Below are positions 1-6,364 of a DNA stretch of 27,611 nucleotides, in pieces. The notes under the pieces are model-generated. The model made no database searches and was not told the DNA's origin. It worked only from the letters and a program-made list of their open reading frames with translations. Each line of letters opens with the position of its first letter. Position 1 is the stretch's first letter. Source of the stretch: Candidatus Gastranaerophilales bacterium (GTDB lineage: Bacteria; Cyanobacteriota; Vampirovibrionia; Gastranaerophilales; Gastranaerophilaceae); NCBI GenBank assembly GCA_900752845.1, contig CAADWU010000036.1, positions 1 through 27,611 on the forward strand, given 5' to 3'. Position numbers and translations under genes: made by a program.

Positions 1-1
1 T

Positions 2-247
2 CGCTATCAAAAAGATAATTTCGGAAAAGGAGAGTTTAAGGCTTCTGGGATTCCTGATAGTGAAATTATCAATACCGGCTGCAAATCTGAACAAGAATAT
101 TTTGAACTCATTACAAATCTATTTGTGAAAGCTCAAACTAAGTTCAAAATGTGGTTTGCTTCCGGCTCTTGTGCTTTTAATCTTGATGAAACTTATTTTT
201 CAATAGACCAGATGAAAAGAATAACTCAGAATGGAAAAAGATTATAA
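2..247 (+). CDS. C-terminal part of unknown protein, interrupted near its end
   Basis: An open frame enters from the left edge and encodes 81 residues (start RYQKDNFGKGE, end ITQNGKRL) before a TAA at 245-247. I do not recognise the family. There is no visible signal peptide or membrane segment, and the tail is Lys-rich. The same frame continues after the TAA for 17 more sense codons (HSTTNPEKYKKLLELLK) to a second TAA at 299-301. That extension looks like genuine helical protein and sits just before a terminator. One base change (TAT or TAC to TAA) would explain it, so the gene may be a recent nonsense mutant. It could also be intact, with the extension a chance frame. Its neighbours (methylase fragment, later a Mu transposase) suggest accessory DNA. 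Confidence 0.55.
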   Translation, partial: RYQKDNFGKGEFKASGIPDSEIINTGCKSEQEYFELITNLFVKAQTKFKMWFASGSCAFNLDETYFSIDQMKRITQNGKRL

Positions 248-322
248 CATTCTACAACTAATCCAGAAAAATATAAAAAGCTCTTAGAATTGCTGAAATA
301 AAATCAATCGTAAATTTTCGCT

Positions 323-358
323 AAAAAGCCGTTGCAATCGTTAGCAAACGGCTTTTTT
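323..358 (+). terminator. Rho-independent terminator
   Basis: An A-rich 5' arm leads into AAAAGCCGTTGC, a loop of about 8 nt, and GCAAACGGCTTTTTT. The GC-rich stem has one bulged base and is followed by six T. It ends transcription of the left-edge gene, 22 bases after the second stop codon. Confidence 0.85.
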
Positions 359-405
359 GTTTTGCTTACCACGACATAATTCAAATATAAGCAAAAGGAG
401 CCAAT

Positions 406-1152
406 ATGCGAGATTACAAAACAGAATTTATAAAATGCCTTGACAGTATTGATTATGGAAAACGAAGGTTTGTAGTTTTTCAAGATTTTTTAGAAATATC
501 AAGTATTTCTTTTGCGAATGCAGTTCAAATGGATAATGAACGAGAACAAAGGTATTTTCAGCTTATTAAACAGTATAAGAATCCCGAAAAGTTCTGCGAA
601 CTTCTTGCACTTTTATCATTAACTCTAACAGATAATCCCCGCGACTTTTTAGGAGAAGTTTATATGACGGCTAATTTAGGAAATAAAAGCACTTCTCAAT
701 TTTTTACTCCATACCATATTTCAGAACTTATGGCAGAAATGACAATATCTGATGATTTAAACAAAATCATTGAAGAACAAGGCTTTATTACAGTTTGCGA
801 GCCTTGCTGCGGAGCCGGCGGCATGTTGATTGCCGCTTCGGAAGTTCTGAAAAAACGAGGCTATAATCCTCAAGAAGTAATGCTATTTCAAGCTAATGAT
901 ATTGAAATAAATTGCTGCAGAATGACTTATTTACAAACTTCTCTTTTGGGTTTATCCGGCGAAGTTTTTCATCAAAATACACTTTCACTTGAAACCTGGT
1001 ACCGTTTTATAACTCCAATGACAGTTTTTAATTTAGGAAAATATCAGAAGTTTAAACAACAGAATCAAACAAATACAGAAGAAAAAACAACAGAAAGGAT
1101 AATTGAAAATGAAAGAAAATTCAAAATTGAACAACTTTCACTCTTTGCTTAA
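406..1152 (+). CDS. N-6 DNA methylase-like protein lacking the NPPY catalytic motif
   Basis: 248 aa, started by ATG with SD AAAAGGAG six bases upstream. Recognisable N6-adenine methyltransferase parts are QFFTPYHI at residues 98-105 (motif X region) and the SAM-binding loop CEPCCGAGGM at 131-140 (motif I). An acidic stretch, FQANDIEINCC, lies at 161-171. The region where an NPPY/NPPF motif IV should follow runs instead through HQNTLSLETWYRFITPM into a Lys/Gln/Glu-rich tail, and I see no NPP[YF] anywhere. Family knowledge: short HsdM-like proteins of this build, ending near a W-x-x-PM motif, are common in conjugative elements and prophages of gut bacteria. Inference: it binds SAM but may not methylate DNA, or it acts with a partner. 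No restriction gene or specificity subunit is visible nearby. It is probably mobile-element cargo. Confidence 0.75.
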   Translation: MRDYKTEFIKCLDSIDYGKRRFVVFQDFLEISSISFANAVQMDNEREQRYFQLIKQYKNPEKFCELLALLSLTLTDNPRDFLGEVYMTANLGNKSTSQFFTPYHISELMAEMTISDDLNKIIEEQGFITVCEPCCGAGGMLIAASEVLKKRGYNPQEVMLFQANDIEINCCRMTYLQTSLLGLSGEVFHQNTLSLETWYRFITPMTVFNLGKYQKFKQQNQTNTEEKTTERIIENERKFKIEQLSLFA

Positions 1153-1189
1153 TGGCTTTAAAATTTATTAAAAAGAATTAAATATCTTC

Positions 1190-1220
1190 TTGACTTCGTG
1201 TAACTCGAATGCTTTATAGT
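1190..1220 (+). promoter_or_regulatory. MerR-type promoter/operator of the first aldo/keto reductase
   Basis: -35 TTGACT (1190-1195) and -10 TATAGT (1215-1220) are 19 bp apart, the stretched spacing that MerR activators correct. The spacer holds the dyad TTCGTGT-A-ACTCGAA (1195-1209), with one mismatch. It is nearly identical to the site at 2759-2789, which lies beside the merR gene. Confidence 0.85.
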
Positions 1221-1257
1221 AAAAATATTTCAATGTGCAAAAAATGAGAGGTAAACT

Positions 1258-2247
1258 ATGAAAAAGAGAAAATTAAGAGAAATTGAAGTTAGTGCAATAG
1301 GTATGGGCTGTATGGGATTTCACCATGGCTACGGTGCAATTCCAACCGAAGCTGAATCAATAAAAATGATTCAATATGCCTATGATAAAGGATGCACATT
1401 TTTTGATACAGCAGAAAATTACGGACCGTTTTTAAATGAAGAATTATTAGGAAAAGCCGTTAAACCTTTTAGGGATAAAGTTGTTATTGCAACAAAATTC
1501 TCGCCATTTTTGCAGCCCGGGCAAACTGCAAAAGAAAAATTAAGCAAAGATGGGATACGAGAAGCTGTTGAAGGCTCTCTTAAAAGACTTCAAACAGATT
1601 ACATTGATTTATACTACGAGCACAGAGTTCCGCTTGATAGCGATGTTGAGTCTGTTGCAACTTGGATTGGAGAATTAATCAAAGAAGGTAAAATAAGAGG
1701 CTGGGGGCAATCTCAATCTAATGTCGAACAAATAAAAAAAGCACACGCAATTACACCCCTGAGTGCTATTCAAAGCGAATATTCAATAATGGAGCGAATG
1801 TTTGAAAAAGATGTTATTCCAACCTGTAAAGAATTGAATATCGGGTTTGTGCCGTTTTCACCTCTTGCAAGCGGATTTTTAAGCGGGAAATATGATAAAA
1901 ACACAAAATATTCAGGTGACGATGTAAGGCTTGCAATTACAAGGTTTAAGCCCGAAAATATTGAAAAAAATCTTCCGCTTTTAGATTTATTAAACGATGT
2001 TGCAAAATCCAAAAACTCGACACCTGCTCAAATTTCACTTGCCTGGATGCTTCATAAATACGATTTCCTTTCACCGATTCCAGGGATGAGAAAGTTTGAA
2101 CGAATTGATGAAAACTTAGGTGCAACAGACATTGTTTTATGTGCTGATGAATTTAATCAAATTGAAGCAGAACTTGCTAAAATTACGATTTACGGAAACA
2201 GAACAGATGAAGATATCCAAAATATGGGTTATGTAAAAGCTCAGTAG
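1258..2247 (+). CDS. Aldo/keto reductase (NADPH-dependent, TIM barrel)
   Basis: 329 aa, full length for the AKR family, with SD GAGAGG before the ATG. The catalytic tetrad is visible: Asp50 and Tyr55 (FFDTAENYG), Lys80 (IATKF) and His122 (YYEHRV). The C-terminal half carries the cofactor-site signature SPIPGMRKFERIDENL. The sequence resembles the YakC/Gsp69-like AKR11-13 group, which reduces aldehydes and ketones, often reactive carbonyls, with NADPH in the cytoplasm. No signal peptide is present. It is transcribed alone from the MerR-type promoter at 1190-1220 and converges on merR across a shared terminator. The context implies induction by an electrophile or aldehyde. The exact substrate cannot be told. 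Confidence 0.93.
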   Translation: MKKRKLREIEVSAIGMGCMGFHHGYGAIPTEAESIKMIQYAYDKGCTFFDTAENYGPFLNEELLGKAVKPFRDKVVIATKFSPFLQPGQTAKEKLSKDGIREAVEGSLKRLQTDYIDLYYEHRVPLDSDVESVATWIGELIKEGKIRGWGQSQSNVEQIKKAHAITPLSAIQSEYSIMERMFEKDVIPTCKELNIGFVPFSPLASGFLSGKYDKNTKYSGDDVRLAITRFKPENIEKNLPLLDLLNDVAKSKNSTPAQISLAWMLHKYDFLSPIPGMRKFERIDENLGATDIVLCADEFNQIEAELAKITIYGNRTDEDIQNMGYVKAQ

Positions 2248-2265
2248 AAAAATTTTCAAAATAAT

Positions 2266-2304
2266 AAAAGAGGGTATTTAAAGAAATAAATGCCCTCTTG
2301 TTAT
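2266..2304. terminator. Bidirectional terminator between AKR and merR
   Basis: The stem AAGAGGGTATTTA/TAAATGCCCTCTT (one G-T wobble) encloses a short A-rich loop. A-rich sequence precedes it and T-rich sequence follows, so it can serve both converging genes. Its right end overlaps the merR stop codon. Confidence 0.8.
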
Positions 2305-2747
2305 TTATTTTTGCAATCAAGCTCGCTTTTTTGCCAGTTTGAAGGATTGCTATTATCATAAGTCAAACCGTTTATGATGTCCTCATAATGCTTAACTTTG
2401 TGTTCAGCATAGTCAAGAACTTTCTGTGCGTTTAAAAGATTTTCTCTTGCTAAGTTTCTGTATTTAACAATCATTTCATAACGTTCTTTTAGTGTGGAAT
2501 CACCTTGAAGACACAAACTGCCATAGTGCTTTAAATCTTTTATACTCATACCGCAGCCTTTTAGACAAATACATCCTTCAAGCCAGTTTAAACACTCCTG
2601 ATTAAATAATCTGTTGTTATTCTCGTCTCTAATAAGAGGCGGAATAAGCCCTTTATCCGTATAAAATCTGATTGTATGTTTGGTAATTCCATACATTTTG
2701 GCAACTTCTTGCACCGTATATAATTTTTCTTTTTGTATAGTTTTCAT
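2301..2747 (-). CDS. MerR-family regulator (AdhR/NmlR-like, thiol/electrophile type)
   Basis: 148 aa. The MerR winged HTH starts at residues 9-38 (LYTVQEVAKMYGITKHTIRF), followed by a linker and a long dimerisation helix at about 85-125. Cysteines lie at 52, 59, 61, 65, 79 and 145. Cys52 falls where AdhR/NmlR-type regulators carry their sensing cysteine (family knowledge), and the extra GCICLKGCG cluster at 58-66 could bind metal or form disulfides. The SD AAGAGGG (minus strand) overlaps the -35 box of the divergent promoter at 2759-2789, so bound regulator would also sit close to its own gene. It probably activates both aldo/keto reductases by twisting their 19-bp spacers. The inducer is unknown; aldehydes, quinones or methylglyoxal are reasonable guesses. 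Confidence 0.9.
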   Translation of the reverse strand: MKTIQKEKLYTVQEVAKMYGITKHTIRFYTDKGLIPPLIRDENNNRLFNQECLNWLEGCICLKGCGMSIKDLKHYGSLCLQGDSTLKERYEMIVKYRNLARENLLNAQKVLDYAEHKVKHYEDIINGLTYDNSNPSNWQKSELDCKNK

Positions 2748-2758
2748 GATTTACCCTC

Positions 2759-2789
2759 TTGACTTCGTGTTACACGAATGTCGTATATT
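2759..2789 (+). promoter_or_regulatory. MerR-type promoter/operator of the second aldo/keto reductase
   Basis: -35 TTGACT (2759-2764) and -10 TATATT (2784-2789) are separated by 19 bp. The spacer carries a perfect 7-1-7 palindrome TTCGTGT-T-ACACGAA (2764-2778). An ATG inside it at 2778 lies upstream of the transcription start and so cannot be the start codon of the downstream gene. Confidence 0.9.
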
Positions 2790-2819
2790 GAAATTGTAGC
2801 ACAAAAACAAGGAGGAATT

Positions 2820-3665
2820 ATGCAGACAATAAAATTAAATAATGATGTAGAAATGCCGATTTTAGGGTTCGGAACTTTCTTAATGACTGATAAAAACGAG
2901 TGTGAGCACTCTGTTATAAATGCAATTCAAACAGGATATAAACTTATAGATACAGCACGTGCTTACGGAAACGAAGATGCGGTAGGAGCCGGCATTAAAA
3001 ATTCAGGAATAAAAAGAGAAGAACTTTTTATTACAACAAAAATAAATTTTGGCGATTTTGAAAAAGAGGATTGCGAAAAAGCACTAAAAGATTCTTTTGA
3101 AAAACTACAGCTTGATTATATTGATATGGTTCTTTTGCATTGGCCTTTTGGTAATACTTATGCAGCATACAGAGTTTTAGAAAATTTTTATGAAAAAGGC
3201 TTAATTCGTGCAATTGGAGTTTCAAATTATATGCCAAGCCAACTTATTGATTTAATAAAATTCAATAAAATTGTACCTGCAGTTAATCAAATAGAAGTAA
3301 ATCTTCATTGTCAGCAAAAAGAATTAAGAGAAATCAATGAAAAATATAATGTTGAAACTCAAGCCTATGCACCTTTAGGTCAAGGTAAAGCCGAGTATTT
3401 ATATGAACTTCCTATACTTAAACAAATAGCTGAAAAACATAATAAAACTCCAAGACAAATTGCTCTTAAATTTTTAATTCAAAATAATATATCTGTTATT
3501 CCAAAAACTGTTCATATTGAAAGAATTAAAGAAAACTTTAACCTTTTTGATTTTAAATTAGATAAAGACGAGATTGATTTAATTTCAAAATTGGATAAAG
3601 GCAAAAATTTAATAGGCAATTCTCAAGATACGGCTCTTGCAGAATTTGCAATGACATGGGTATAA
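2820..3665 (+). CDS. Aldo/keto reductase (2,5-diketogluconate reductase-like, AKR5 type)
   Basis: 281 aa from ATG 2820, chosen because AAGGAGG (2809-2815) precedes it and because the longer frame from 2778 would start inside the promoter. The tetrad is Asp44 and Tyr49 (LIDTARAYG), Lys74 (ITTKI) and His107 (LLHWP). The cofactor signature IPKTVHIERIKENF lies near the C-terminus. The family reduces small ketones, aldehydes and keto-sugars with NADPH. It is a different branch from the AKR at 1258, so the MerR protein seems to control two complementary carbonyl reductases. It is cytoplasmic, with no signal peptide. It ends 10 bases before the converging monooxygenase gene, with no clear terminator between them. 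Confidence 0.93.
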   Translation: MQTIKLNNDVEMPILGFGTFLMTDKNECEHSVINAIQTGYKLIDTARAYGNEDAVGAGIKNSGIKREELFITTKINFGDFEKEDCEKALKDSFEKLQLDYIDMVLLHWPFGNTYAAYRVLENFYEKGLIRAIGVSNYMPSQLIDLIKFNKIVPAVNQIEVNLHCQQKELREINEKYNVETQAYAPLGQGKAEYLYELPILKQIAEKHNKTPRQIALKFLIQNNISVIPKTVHIERIKENFNLFDFKLDKDEIDLISKLDKGKNLIGNSQDTALAEFAMTWV

Positions 3666-3675
3666 TAAATATTTT

Positions 3676-4092
3676 CTACTTTGCTTTTTTAAATATTCTG
3701 CCTAAATTTTCAGGGCAAAGTTGATATGTATCAACTAAATCAAGAGTTTTAACCATATGCAAAGTCCCCTCTTTATATTTTTTAAAATGAGGAGAGTTTA
3801 TATGGTTTTTGTATGCTTCTTGATTCTTATATATTTCTAAAATTCTTATTTGAGTATTATCCTTAATTACAGACATAGGATAAATCGAAATAACATCTTT
3901 TTCTTGCTCAACAGATTTTTGAGCGACTTCTTTTGCATAATCTAAATATTCACTCAAATATTCAGGATATACTTCAATTTCAGATATTCTTACAATCATC
4001 CCGTTGTTGTTATTTTGTATGAATTCTTTTGCCATTGTCGTAGTTCCGCCTATTAAAGTTATAGTTATAAGTATAAATAAAATCCGTATCAT
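3676..4092 (-). CDS. Exported antibiotic-biosynthesis-monooxygenase (ABM)-like protein, putative quinol monooxygenase
   Basis: 138 aa from ATG 4092, chosen because AGGAGA lies 12 bases upstream and the protein then begins with a signal or anchor segment (MIRILFILITITLIGG). A longer upstream frame exists but has no support. A TMA|K signal-peptidase-like site follows at 19-22. The ABM ferredoxin-like domain spans about 32-125, with the typical AYKNHINSPHFKKY helix (93-106). Relatives act on quinones or polyketides without cofactor (YgiN-like). It is the last gene of the minus-strand operon: the SD overlaps the TAG stop of the upstream reductase, so translation is probably coupled. Inference: it works outside the cytoplasmic membrane on quinone-like compounds together with the flavodoxin-like reductase. 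The substrate is unproven. Confidence 0.8.
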   Translation of the reverse strand: MIRILFILITITLIGGTTTMAKEFIQNNNNGMIVRISEIEVYPEYLSEYLDYAKEVAQKSVEQEKDVISIYPMSVIKDNTQIRILEIYKNQEAYKNHINSPHFKKYKEGTLHMVKTLDLVDTYQLCPENLGRIFKKAK

Positions 4093-4108
4093 ATTATTGG
4101 ATATTCTC

Positions 4109-4744
4109 CTATAAATTTTTTCCGAGCTCGTAGGCTTGTTGTGGGAAATCCGTACTATTGACAGCACCAGAGAGCCAAACACCCGGAGCAATGATTTCGC
4201 CAACGCTTGTCCAGCCTAAGTAATTAAGCAAAACTTTATAATGGTTTTTTATAGGCTCTGCTTCTTTTGCGGATGTATCAGCATAAGTCATTATAAGAGC
4301 GGACTTTTTCGGTATATGGATTTGACCGTTTATAGCGTAAAATCTGTCTATAACAGCCTTTAGTTGTGCGGAAATTCCAAAATAGTACATCGGTGTTGCA
4401 AAAACAACTATATCAGCATCAACAATATTTTTACGCACAAATTCAAAATCATCCTTAAAAACACACTCTCCATTCATTCCGCAATGATTGCAGGCTGTAC
4501 ATGGATGAACATTTTTAAACGCCGAATCAAATCGGACGATGTTATGACCTTTTTCCTGTGCTCCTTTTATAAAGTTATCAACCAATGTATTAGAATTGCC
4601 GTTTTTTCTCGGACTTCCTGTTAAAACAAGTATTTTCATGTTATTACCTCCGTTATTTGTAATTACATTTGTGCCGAGTGCAATACCTGCCGTAAGTGCC
4701 GCACCTGCAATAATTGTATTTTTTATAAAATTTTTTCTGTCCAA
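4109..4744 (-). CDS. Flavodoxin-like NAD(P)H:FMN/quinone reductase with Tat-like leader
   Basis: 211 aa from a TTG start. Residues 1-35 form a leader with DRKNFIK followed by a hydrophobic Ala/Gly stretch, close to a Tat motif but with Arg-Lys in place of Arg-Arg. The flavodoxin-like domain starts at Met36 (MKILVLTGSPRKNGNSNTL), with the FMN-phosphate loop at about 43-53. A four-cysteine patch, PCTACNHCGMNGEC (C82, C85, C88, C94), is typical of a subgroup of iron-sulfur or thiol flavoproteins. ATG codon 36 (4639) has its own SD GGAGGT exactly 6 nt ahead, so a cytoplasmic form may also be made. The gene begins 12 nt after the hydrolase stop, in one operon. Tat export would suit a protein that carries folded flavin. 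Confidence 0.87.
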   Translation of the reverse strand: MDRKNFIKNTIIAGAALTAGIALGTNVITNNGGNNMKILVLTGSPRKNGNSNTLVDNFIKGAQEKGHNIVRFDSAFKNVHPCTACNHCGMNGECVFKDDFEFVRKNIVDADIVVFATPMYYFGISAQLKAVIDRFYAINGQIHIPKKSALIMTYADTSAKEAEPIKNHYKVLLNYLGWTSVGEIIAPGVWLSGAVNSTDFPQQAYELGKNL

Positions 4745-4756
4745 TTTGTACCTGCC

Positions 4757-5776
4757 TTACAAGTTTTTATTAAAAAATTGCTCAATTTGGTCAAACGGGA
4801 TTTTTTTAAGATTATCATACAAATCAACATGATTTGCATCTTTTACAATTAAAAGTTCTTTATTGTCGCCTTTTAATTTTTTAAAGGCATCTTCGCCAAA
4901 GTATCTGCTATGTGCTTTTTCACCGTGAACAATAAGAACAGCACTTTTTATTTCGTCACTGTATTGTAATATAGGCATATTGATTAAAGAAAGACTTGAT
5001 GTCATATTCCAGTTGCCGTTTGAGTTAATGGAACGTTTATGAAAACCTCTTTTTGTTTTGTAATATCCCCAGTAATCTTTTACAAATTGCGGTTCTTCGC
5101 CTGTTAATTTTTCAGGCAGACCGGAGGCTTTTGCAAATGTACCGTTTTTAAAATCTTGCGTTCTCTGGTTATTCAATTGTTCTTTTAACTCATAGCGTGC
5201 ATTTTCGTCCATTGAATCGTTATAACCTTTTGCACTGACACGTGTCATATCATACATTGTAATCGCAGCAGTTGCTTTAATTCTTGTATCCATTGCGGCT
5301 GCGTTTATTCCAAAGCCGCCAAACCCGCAAATGCCTATTATTCCGATTTTATCAGAGTTAACGTCGTTGCGGCTGCTTAAATAATCGACCGCTGCTGAAA
5401 AATCTTCCGTATTTATATCAGGGCTTGCAACATTTCTAGGTTCGCCGCCGCTTTCTCCGGTGTAAGAAGGGTCAAAAGCCAGAGTAATAAAACCTCGTTC
5501 AGCCATTGTTTGAGCATACAAACCTGATGATTGTTCTTTCACTGCCCCGAATGGCCCTGAAATTGCGATTGCCGGCAGTTTGCCTTTTGTATTTTTCGGG
5601 GTGTATAAATCCCCCGTTAATTCTATACCGTATCTGTTTTTAAAATGAACTTTTTCAACATTTACTTTGTCACTTTTAGGGAAAGTTTTATCCCAACTGT
5701 CTTTTGCAATTGCCATATTAAAGCCTCCTATAATAAATAGTATTGCTAACCCTATAGATAATAAGTTTTTTAACAT
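4757..5776 (-). CDS. Exported alpha/beta hydrolase with a cysteine nucleophile (dienelactone-hydrolase-like)
   Basis: 339 aa. An N-terminal signal peptide (MLKNLLSIGLAILFIIGG) is followed by a likely AIA|K cleavage after residue 24. The hydrolase fold has an oxyanion/strand region PAIAISGPFG (69-78) and the nucleophile elbow GICGFGG (148-154), in which Cys150 replaces the usual Ser. The catalytic His is at 316 (ANHVDLYD). A Cys in GxCxGG is known in dienelactone hydrolases and YcjY-type relatives. It overlaps the upstream acetyltransferase by one base (TAATG) and has a strong SD AAGGAGGT. A second in-frame ATG (codon 21, 5716) has SD GGAGGC six bases upstream. Probable role: extracytoplasmic hydrolysis of an ester or lactone. 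The substrate is unknown. Confidence 0.87.
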   Translation of the reverse strand: MLKNLLSIGLAILFIIGGFNMAIAKDSWDKTFPKSDKVNVEKVHFKNRYGIELTGDLYTPKNTKGKLPAIAISGPFGAVKEQSSGLYAQTMAERGFITLAFDPSYTGESGGEPRNVASPDINTEDFSAAVDYLSSRNDVNSDKIGIIGICGFGGFGINAAAMDTRIKATAAITMYDMTRVSAKGYNDSMDENARYELKEQLNNQRTQDFKNGTFAKASGLPEKLTGEEPQFVKDYWGYYKTKRGFHKRSINSNGNWNMTSSLSLINMPILQYSDEIKSAVLIVHGEKAHSRYFGEDAFKKLKGDNKELLIVKDANHVDLYDNLKKIPFDQIEQFFNKNL

Positions 5777-6363
5777 TATTCGACCTCCTTTATGTGTTTA
5801 ATTATTTTTGCAGGATTGCCCGCAGCAACGCAATTTTTTGGAACATCTTTTGTTACAACAGAGCCTGCACCTATTACAGCACCGTTTCCAATTGTTACGC
5901 CTGATAAAATTGTTGAATTTGAACCTATCCAAACATTTTTACCTATTTTAATCGGTGCAGGATATATTGACTGTCTTTTTTCGGGTAAAATATCGTGGTT
6001 TAAAGTCGCAAGCACTACATTATGCCCTATTAAAACACCATCATCTATGAAAACTCCGCCCTGATCCTGAAAATGGCAGCAAGAGTTTATAAAAACATTT
6101 TTGCCGACTGTTATATTTTTTCCGCAATCAGTATAAAACGGCGGGAAAAGCCTGAATGATTTATCAACTGTTTTGCCTGTAAGTTCAGAAAAGATTTCCA
6201 CAATTTCTTCAGGTGTATGATATTTATTATTCAATTCAGTTGTAATTTTCATCGCCTCCTGACTCATTTCGTGAAAAAGTTTCATTACATCAGAATCAGG
6301 GTTGACAATTGTTTTGTCTGCCATATTTTTATAGAATTCTTTTAAGTTCACTGAATTTCTCAC
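5776..6363 (-). CDS. Hexapeptide-repeat O-acetyltransferase (maltose/galactoside acetyltransferase family)
   Basis: 195 aa from GTG 6363, two bases after the upstream stop codon. An ATG at codon 14 (MADKTIV) is the alternative start; neither has a clear SD. The N-terminal maltose-acetyltransferase-type helical part (about 20-65) is followed by left-handed beta-helix hexapeptide turns (KNITVGKNVFI, IDDGVLIGHN, IKIGKNVWIG, VTIGNGAVIGAGSVV). The probable catalytic histidine is in LNHD (His123). It transfers acetyl from acetyl-CoA to a hydroxyl of a sugar or related small molecule. Unlike its neighbours it has no export leader, as expected for an acetyl-CoA enzyme. It sits inside the exported redox operon and may modify the same compound before or after transport. 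Confidence 0.9.
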   Translation of the reverse strand: MRNSVNLKEFYKNMADKTIVNPDSDVMKLFHEMSQEAMKITTELNNKYHTPEEIVEIFSELTGKTVDKSFRLFPPFYTDCGKNITVGKNVFINSCCHFQDQGGVFIDDGVLIGHNVVLATLNHDILPEKRQSIYPAPIKIGKNVWIGSNSTILSGVTIGNGAVIGAGSVVTKDVPKNCVAAGNPAKIIKHIKEVE

Positions 6364-6364
6364 T

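Noticed and set aside
2778..2819. N-terminal extension of the second aldo/keto reductase
   Set aside because: ATG 2778 lies inside the promoter, before the expected transcription start, and has no SD, while ATG 2820 has AAGGAGG.
4093..4203. Long N-terminal extension of the ABM protein, read in another frame over the reductase gene end
   Set aside because: It overlaps the upstream coding sequence, has no SD, and hides the signal peptide; ATG 4092 with AGGAGA is preferred.
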